Assembly: GCA_943913625.1 (NCBI GenBank)
Contig: CALTYW010000038.1
Coordinates: 1 to 16,960 of the forward strand
DNA length: 16,960 bases
Direction of reading: 5' to 3'
DNA from: an uncultured Campylobacter sp.
GTDB taxonomy: Bacteria; Actinomycetota; Actinomycetes; Mycobacteriales; Mycobacteriaceae
How positions within the stretch are numbered: position 1 is the first letter of the stretch; the number at the start of each line of letters is the position of its first letter. Below the pieces are notes generated by a model that saw only the letters and a program-made list of their open reading frames with translations, searched no databases and was not told the origin of the DNA. The translations under genes were made by a program, and so were the position numbers. This document shows, in pieces, positions 13,453 to 16,960 of the stretch.

Positions 13453-14721
13453 TTAAGCGAACATGCCCTCGCCGACGTAGCCCTCGTCTCCCACGCCCGG
13501 CACGATGAGGTAGGTGCCGGTGTTGGTGGTTTTCAGGTACTCGGTGAACATCTCGTCGCGCGACATCGACTTGTGCACGCGCGCGAAACGCTCCGGCGTC
13601 TGCGTGAACGCGATGAAGAACAGACCCGCGTTCATGCGGCCCTGCTCGTTCGTGCCGTCGACGTAGTTGAAGGGGCGGCGCAGCATGCGGATGCCGTCGT
13701 TTTGCGCCGGGTGCACGTTGAACAGGTGGGACGCGCGGTCGATCTTCGGGTTGCCGCGCTCGTTGACCGCCTCGAAATCGGGCTCGGTGAACTCGTCGCC
13801 GCCGGACAGCGGCGCGCCGACCGGCTTGTCGCGGCCGGTCACGCGCTCCTGCTCGCGCAGCTGCAGCGTGTCCCACACCTCGATGTTCATGGCGATGCGG
13901 CGCACCGTCATGTACGTCCCGCCCGCGGCCCACGGCTGGGAGCTGTCGGCGGGGATCCACACGTGCTCCGCCAGCTCCGCGTCCTCGTCGGCGCGGATGT
14001 TGGCGGTGCCGTCCTTCTGGCCGAACAGGTTGCGCGGTGTCGGCTGTTCGGTGCCGGTTGCGCCCGCGCGCCCGAAGCCGAGCTGGGTCCAGCGCAGCGT
14101 CGCGGTGGGCACGGCGAGGCGGGTGAGGTTGCGAATCGCGTGGCTTGCCACCTGCGGGTCGTTCGCGCACGCCTGGATGCAGATGTCGCCCTCGGAGAAC
14201 TCGGGGCGCAAAAAGTCGTTGGTCATCGTGGGCATCTCGGTGAACTCGGCGGGGAGTTTACCGGCGGTGCCCAGCTGCTCGCGGAAGAAGGAGCGGCCGA
14301 AGCCGAAGGTGAGCGTGAGCCCGGAGGGGCCGTGGTCGACCGCCTCGCCCGAGTCGTCCGCCGGGAAGCTGTCGCCGGTGCCGAACGCGCCCTTGGCCGA
14401 GACGTCGCCGCCGAGCGTGAGCCGGCGCGCCGCCGCGGTCCAGCGCTCGAGCAGGTCGATCACGTCCTCGCGGTCCGCCTTCTCCGAAATGTCGAACGCC
14501 GCGAAGTGCAGGTTGTTCTGCATGGGCGTGATAATCCCGGCTTGGTGCTCGCCGGCAAAGTCCACGATGAGCTCTTCGCTTATCGACGAACCCCCGGCCC
14601 CACCCGCCGCATCATTTCTCTTCGCCCCGTCCTCGTTCGCGCACCCGGCGAGGGCGGCCGCGCTGGCCGCGCCCAGGGTGCCCAGGCCGCCGAGGGTGAG
14701 AAGCTGTCGCCGGCTGACCAT
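13453..14721 (-). CDS. efeB: EfeB, Tat-exported DyP-type heme peroxidase of the iron importer
   Basis: 422-residue dye-decolorising-type peroxidase, third component of the EfeUOB system; proposed to oxidise ferrous iron or act on heme outside the membrane. The N-terminus MVSRRQLL has a twin-arginine motif (Arg4-Arg5) followed by a hydrophobic segment. It then ends in LAGC with Cys27, a lipobox, so the protein may be a Tat-exported lipoprotein. The DyP signature GXXDG is GQKDG (234-238) with distal Asp237. His332 in RASHLFNVHP is the likely proximal heme ligand, and MLRRPFNY follows as in EfeB. The ATG at 14721 shares one base with the efeO stop (TAATG). Longer starts up to 15018 run across efeO and were rejected. 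Confidence 0.94.
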   Translation of the reverse strand: MVSRRQLLTLGGLGTLGAASAAALAGCANEDGAKRNDAAGGAGGSSISEELIVDFAGEHQAGIITPMQNNLHFAAFDISEKADREDVIDLLERWTAAARRLTLGGDVSAKGAFGTGDSFPADDSGEAVDHGPSGLTLTFGFGRSFFREQLGTAGKLPAEFTEMPTMTNDFLRPEFSEGDICIQACANDPQVASHAIRNLTRLAVPTATLRWTQLGFGRAGATGTEQPTPRNLFGQKDGTANIRADEDAELAEHVWIPADSSQPWAAGGTYMTVRRIAMNIEVWDTLQLREQERVTGRDKPVGAPLSGGDEFTEPDFEAVNERGNPKIDRASHLFNVHPAQNDGIRMLRRPFNYVDGTNEQGRMNAGLFFIAFTQTPERFARVHKSMSRDEMFTEYLKTTNTGTYLIVPGVGDEGYVGEGMFA

Positions 14722-15971
14722 TAGCCCAGCCCCAATACGGTGCCGGTGAGCTGGGACAGCGGCTCGCGCAGCGCGTCGAGCGCCCGGGTCAGCTGCGCCT
14801 GCGCGGCCGCGTCGACGGTGTCGTAGGAGACGAACCCGGTCTCCAGCGAGCCGTACTCCTTGAGCAGCTCCTCGACGTCGTCGTAGCGGTCGTTGATGTC
14901 TTGGACCAGCTTGGCGCCGGTTTCCCCGCGGTCCGCGGCGATGGGGGCGACCAGGTCGAACGCGATGCGTGAGCCCTGGATGTTCGCCGCGAAGTCGTAG
15001 AGGTCGGTGTGGCTCCACCAGTCTTCCTCGCCGGTGACCTTGGTGGTGGCCACCTCTTCCAGAAGCGAGATCGCGCCGTTGGACACCGAGTCGATGGTCA
15101 GCTGCTGCTCCTCGGCAAAATTCGGGTCGTTCACCGTGTCAAACAGCTGGTTGACGTCGGCCACGAACAGCTCCGCGACCTGTTTGCGCTGGGCCGGGGT
15201 GGAGGGCTCCCAGTCCTGCCAGGCGTTTGCGCCGTCGGCATTCTTGGCGTCCTTTTCTGGCACCCACAGATCCTTTTCCATGCGGTGGAAGCCGCGCCAC
15301 TGGTCGAAGGCGGGGTCTTCCGCCTTCAGCTCGTCGGCTTCTGCGATGTAGTCCACCTCGCGGTAGTCGATCTTCGGGTCGAGGATGCCCAGCGCCTCCG
15401 CGATCGGCTCGATGCGCTCGTAGTGCACGCGCGTGGTGGGGTAGAGCTCGCGCGCCTTCTCGTCGTCGCCGGAGGCGTAGGCGGCGGCGAACTCCTCGGC
15501 GAGGGGGACGAACTCGGCCACTTCGTTCTTAGCAAAGTTGACGTAGGAGGCGACGGCGTCGTCGAAACGCTGCTGGTCCGACTCGTCGACGGCCACGGCC
15601 TCGCCGGTAACCGTGAACGCGCTTTGGCCGACGTTCGGCCCGCGCAGGCCCGGCTTGCAGGCGGTGAAGTAGTCGCCCGGCATGAGCGAGACCGTCAGGT
15701 CGGCCGTTTCGCCGGGGGCGATGTTCTCGCGCTCGGCGATGACGCGCAGGCCGTCGCTGGCGAGCAGGTAAAACTCCGTCACCTGGTTGCCGGTGTTGTT
15801 GATCTTGAACGTGCGCGCGCCCGATTCGGCGCTGTCGGTGCTCACGGCGCAGGTGTCGGCGTCGGAGGTGACCTCGATGCTGTCGGCGTTGGCGGCGTTT
15901 TCCACGCACGACGTGAGCGTCAGTGCCAGCGGCAGCGCGGCCACGGCGGCGAGGGTTCGGTGGTGTGACAT
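14721..15971 (-). CDS. efeO: EfeO, iron uptake lipoprotein (cupredoxin + M75 imelysin-like domains)
   Basis: 416-residue extracytoplasmic component of EfeUOB that binds iron and delivers it to EfeU. The signal peptide ends in LTSC with Cys22, a lipobox, so it is anchored to the membrane outer face. Residues ~35-125 form a cupredoxin-like domain with Cys41, the SLMPGDY stretch and Cys105. Residues ~130-416 form the M75 domain with the GxHxxE metal motif GFHRME (227-232) and HYERIEPIAEALG...DPKIDYRE. AGGA six nt before the ATG is a good ribosome binding site, and the start shares one base with the efeU stop (TAATG). It is the middle gene of a tightly coupled operon. Confidence 0.95.
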   Translation of the reverse strand: MSHHRTLAAVAALPLALTLTSCVENAANADSIEVTSDADTCAVSTDSAESGARTFKINNTGNQVTEFYLLASDGLRVIAERENIAPGETADLTVSLMPGDYFTACKPGLRGPNVGQSAFTVTGEAVAVDESDQQRFDDAVASYVNFAKNEVAEFVPLAEEFAAAYASGDDEKARELYPTTRVHYERIEPIAEALGILDPKIDYREVDYIAEADELKAEDPAFDQWRGFHRMEKDLWVPEKDAKNADGANAWQDWEPSTPAQRKQVAELFVADVNQLFDTVNDPNFAEEQQLTIDSVSNGAISLLEEVATTKVTGEEDWWSHTDLYDFAANIQGSRIAFDLVAPIAADRGETGAKLVQDINDRYDDVEELLKEYGSLETGFVSYDTVDAAAQAQLTRALDALREPLSQLTGTVLGLG

Positions 15972-16909
15972 TAGACTTCCTTTCCTACGAGAGCAGGGTG
16001 CGTATCGACGACCTCCGGCCGCCCCACCCCCCGATCCCGACGAACGTGGTTCACAAAAATTGGGACAATGACGGCGATGTAGATGGCCCAGCCGATGACC
16101 TGCAGCCAACTCATCTTCGGCTCGAACCCGGTGAGCGCGTTGACCAAGGTGGCGATCGGCCCCGTGGGGTCGATGGCGTGCTCGAAATCGAATGCCCAAC
16201 CGAAGGGGAACGACGCCATCCAGAACGGGTACGTCGCAAACCCCACGAGCACCTCCCCGGTGCGCGGGTGTGTCGGGGCGATCGGCGCGCCGGAGAACGG
16301 CCCCGGCAAGAACTGCGCCTCTTGAAGGTCGTGGATGGCGTAGGCGAGGATGCCCGCGGCCACGACGATGAGCAACGCCGAGGACACTTGCATGAACGTG
16401 CGCATGTTCATCTGCAGCGCACCCTTGTAGATGGCGTAGCCCATCACCAGCGCCACGCCGATACCGAGGAACGCCCCGATGACCGCCGCCGGCTGCACCA
16501 CCCACCCCCACATGAGCAGCGTCAGCTCGAGACCCTCGCGCGCGACGGTGATGAACGCGAGCCAGAACATCGCCCTCGCGCCGGCTGCGACGGCGTCGCC
16601 CGTCTTGGCGTCGAGGACTTTGCGCACCATGCCGTCTTTGTTGGACATGGACAGCACCATGCCGGTGATCATGGCCACCGCAACCAGCGACAGTGTGCCG
16701 CCGATGGCCTCCTGGGCGCGGAAGCTTAAGCCGTAGCGGCCGAAGGTGAACAGGGCGCCGAGGACGACGCAGATGACCACCGCGAGCCCGACACCCCACC
16801 ACAGGCTGCGCCGGGCGCCGGCGGCATCGCGCCGATCCAGGCCGGCGAGCAGGATGCCGACAATCAACGAGGCCTCGAGACCTTCGCGCAGGCCGACCAG
16901 GAATGCGGG
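15971..16909 (-). CDS. efeU: EfeU, iron permease, 5' end lost at a sequence junction
   Basis: Multi-pass FTR1/EfeU-family iron permease; 312 codons are open up to 16909. Both iron-transport REXXE motifs are present: LREGLE at the very N-terminus (codons 16874-16888) and AREGLE about 116 residues later (codons around 16526-16540). About seven hydrophobic segments can be read, including VGLAVVICVVLGALF, ALLIVVAAGILAYAI and WAIYIAVIVPIFV. A TAA stop lies in frame directly before PAFLVGLREGLE, and no ATG, GTG or early TTG follows it. The first usable start, TTG 16867, would delete the essential first REGLE motif. In the family only a few residues precede this stretch, so the true start codon appears to have been displaced by inserted or rearranged DNA. 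Probably non-functional as it stands. Confidence 0.85.
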   Translation of the reverse strand, partial: PAFLVGLREGLEASLIVGILLAGLDRRDAAGARRSLWWGVGLAVVICVVLGALFTFGRYGLSFRAQEAIGGTLSLVAVAMITGMVLSMSNKDGMVRKVLDAKTGDAVAAGARAMFWLAFITVAREGLELTLLMWGWVVQPAAVIGAFLGIGVALVMGYAIYKGALQMNMRTFMQVSSALLIVVAAGILAYAIHDLQEAQFLPGPFSGAPIAPTHPRTGEVLVGFATYPFWMASFPFGWAFDFEHAIDPTGPIATLVNALTGFEPKMSWLQVIGWAIYIAVIVPIFVNHVRRDRGVGRPEVVDTHPALVGKEV

Positions 16910-16960
16910 TTAAGCGACAAAATGTGTGTCCGGAATCGGTGATTTGCGGGGGATGATCTG
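16910..16960. mobile_element. Possible mobile-element end or rearrangement junction upstream of efeU
   Basis: From about 16910 to the window end the sequence no longer encodes EfeU and looks more AT-rich (TTAAGCGACAAAATGTG begins it) than the flanking genes. It introduces an in-frame stop where the efeU start is expected. Position and composition fit the end of an insertion sequence, but only ~50 bp is visible and I cannot name a family or see a target duplication. It could instead be a deletion junction or an assembly error. Confidence 0.4.

Noticed and set aside
13573..14749. Two plus-strand open frames opposite efeB
   Set aside because: No motifs, and composition mirrors the efeB codons; efeB carries the DyP signature and Tat leader.
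16868..16909. Normal efeU starting at a CTG within FLVGLREGLE
   Set aside because: CTG starts are rare, no ribosome binding site is visible, and the usual residues ahead of this stretch are missing, so a displaced start is the better reading.
16910..16960. Assignment of the terminal 50 bp to a named insertion sequence family
   Set aside because: Too short, with no transposase or paired inverted repeat in the window; no family could be recognised reliably.

Overview
The window reads as a chromosomal segment of a high-GC actinobacterium, most probably a Corynebacterium. The evidence is the close resemblance of the MetB and PepN proteins to corynebacterial ones as I remember them, a mycothiol-dependent nitroreductase (Rv2466c-like) protein, an RpiB of the mycobacterial Glu type, and gene starts that look leaderless (a TAnnnT -10 hexamer 6-8 nt before the start codon). 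The species cannot be named from the sequence alone. Gene density is very high: no stretch of 300 bases lacks a gene, and most neighbouring genes overlap or nearly touch.

Layout: (1) 1-857, 3' part of metB (cystathionine gamma-synthase, +), converging with and overlapping pepN (854-3325, -). (2) pepN is divergent from an Rv2466c/DsbA-like thiol oxidoreductase (3349-3963, +) across only 23 bp; rpiB follows (4028-4501, +). (3) An accessory-looking gene for an AAA ATPase with a DUF4143 domain (4588-5796, +) is preceded by two copies of a palindromic 20-bp motif. (4) 5812-12620 is a divergent carbohydrate cluster. The leftward operon is a WcbI-like protein, a GT4-like glycosyltransferase and a GT2/GT7C glycosyltransferase. 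The rightward operon is two GT4-type glycosyltransferases and a GT28-like + GT2 fusion. Both operons start from a 54-bp central promoter region. (5) 12646-13446, an N-formylglutamate amidohydrolase-family protein with its own promoter. (6) 13453-16909 (-), the iron uptake operon efeU-efeO-efeB, read right to left. The first few codons of efeU are missing at a sequence junction close to the window end, beyond which the DNA looks foreign.

How the genes work together: metB, pepN, the thiol oxidoreductase and rpiB are core metabolism genes in a corynebacterial housekeeping neighbourhood. The glycosyltransferase cluster supplies six glycosyltransferase domains plus a candidate glycan acyltransferase or CoA-binding protein. 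It has no flippase, polymerase, nucleotide-sugar synthesis or membrane anchor gene, so it probably builds or extends a small surface glycan whose acceptor and export are encoded elsewhere. EfeU (membrane permease), EfeO (lipoprotein) and EfeB (Tat-exported DyP peroxidase) would form one envelope iron importer if efeU were intact.

The points most worth a second look are the glycosyltransferase divergon with its fusion enzyme, the broken efeU start, the palindromic operator pair before the ATPase gene, two enzymes with altered signature residues (PepN GAMEH and the thiol oxidoreductase CPFA), and the leaderless signal found at all seven visible transcription-unit starts.
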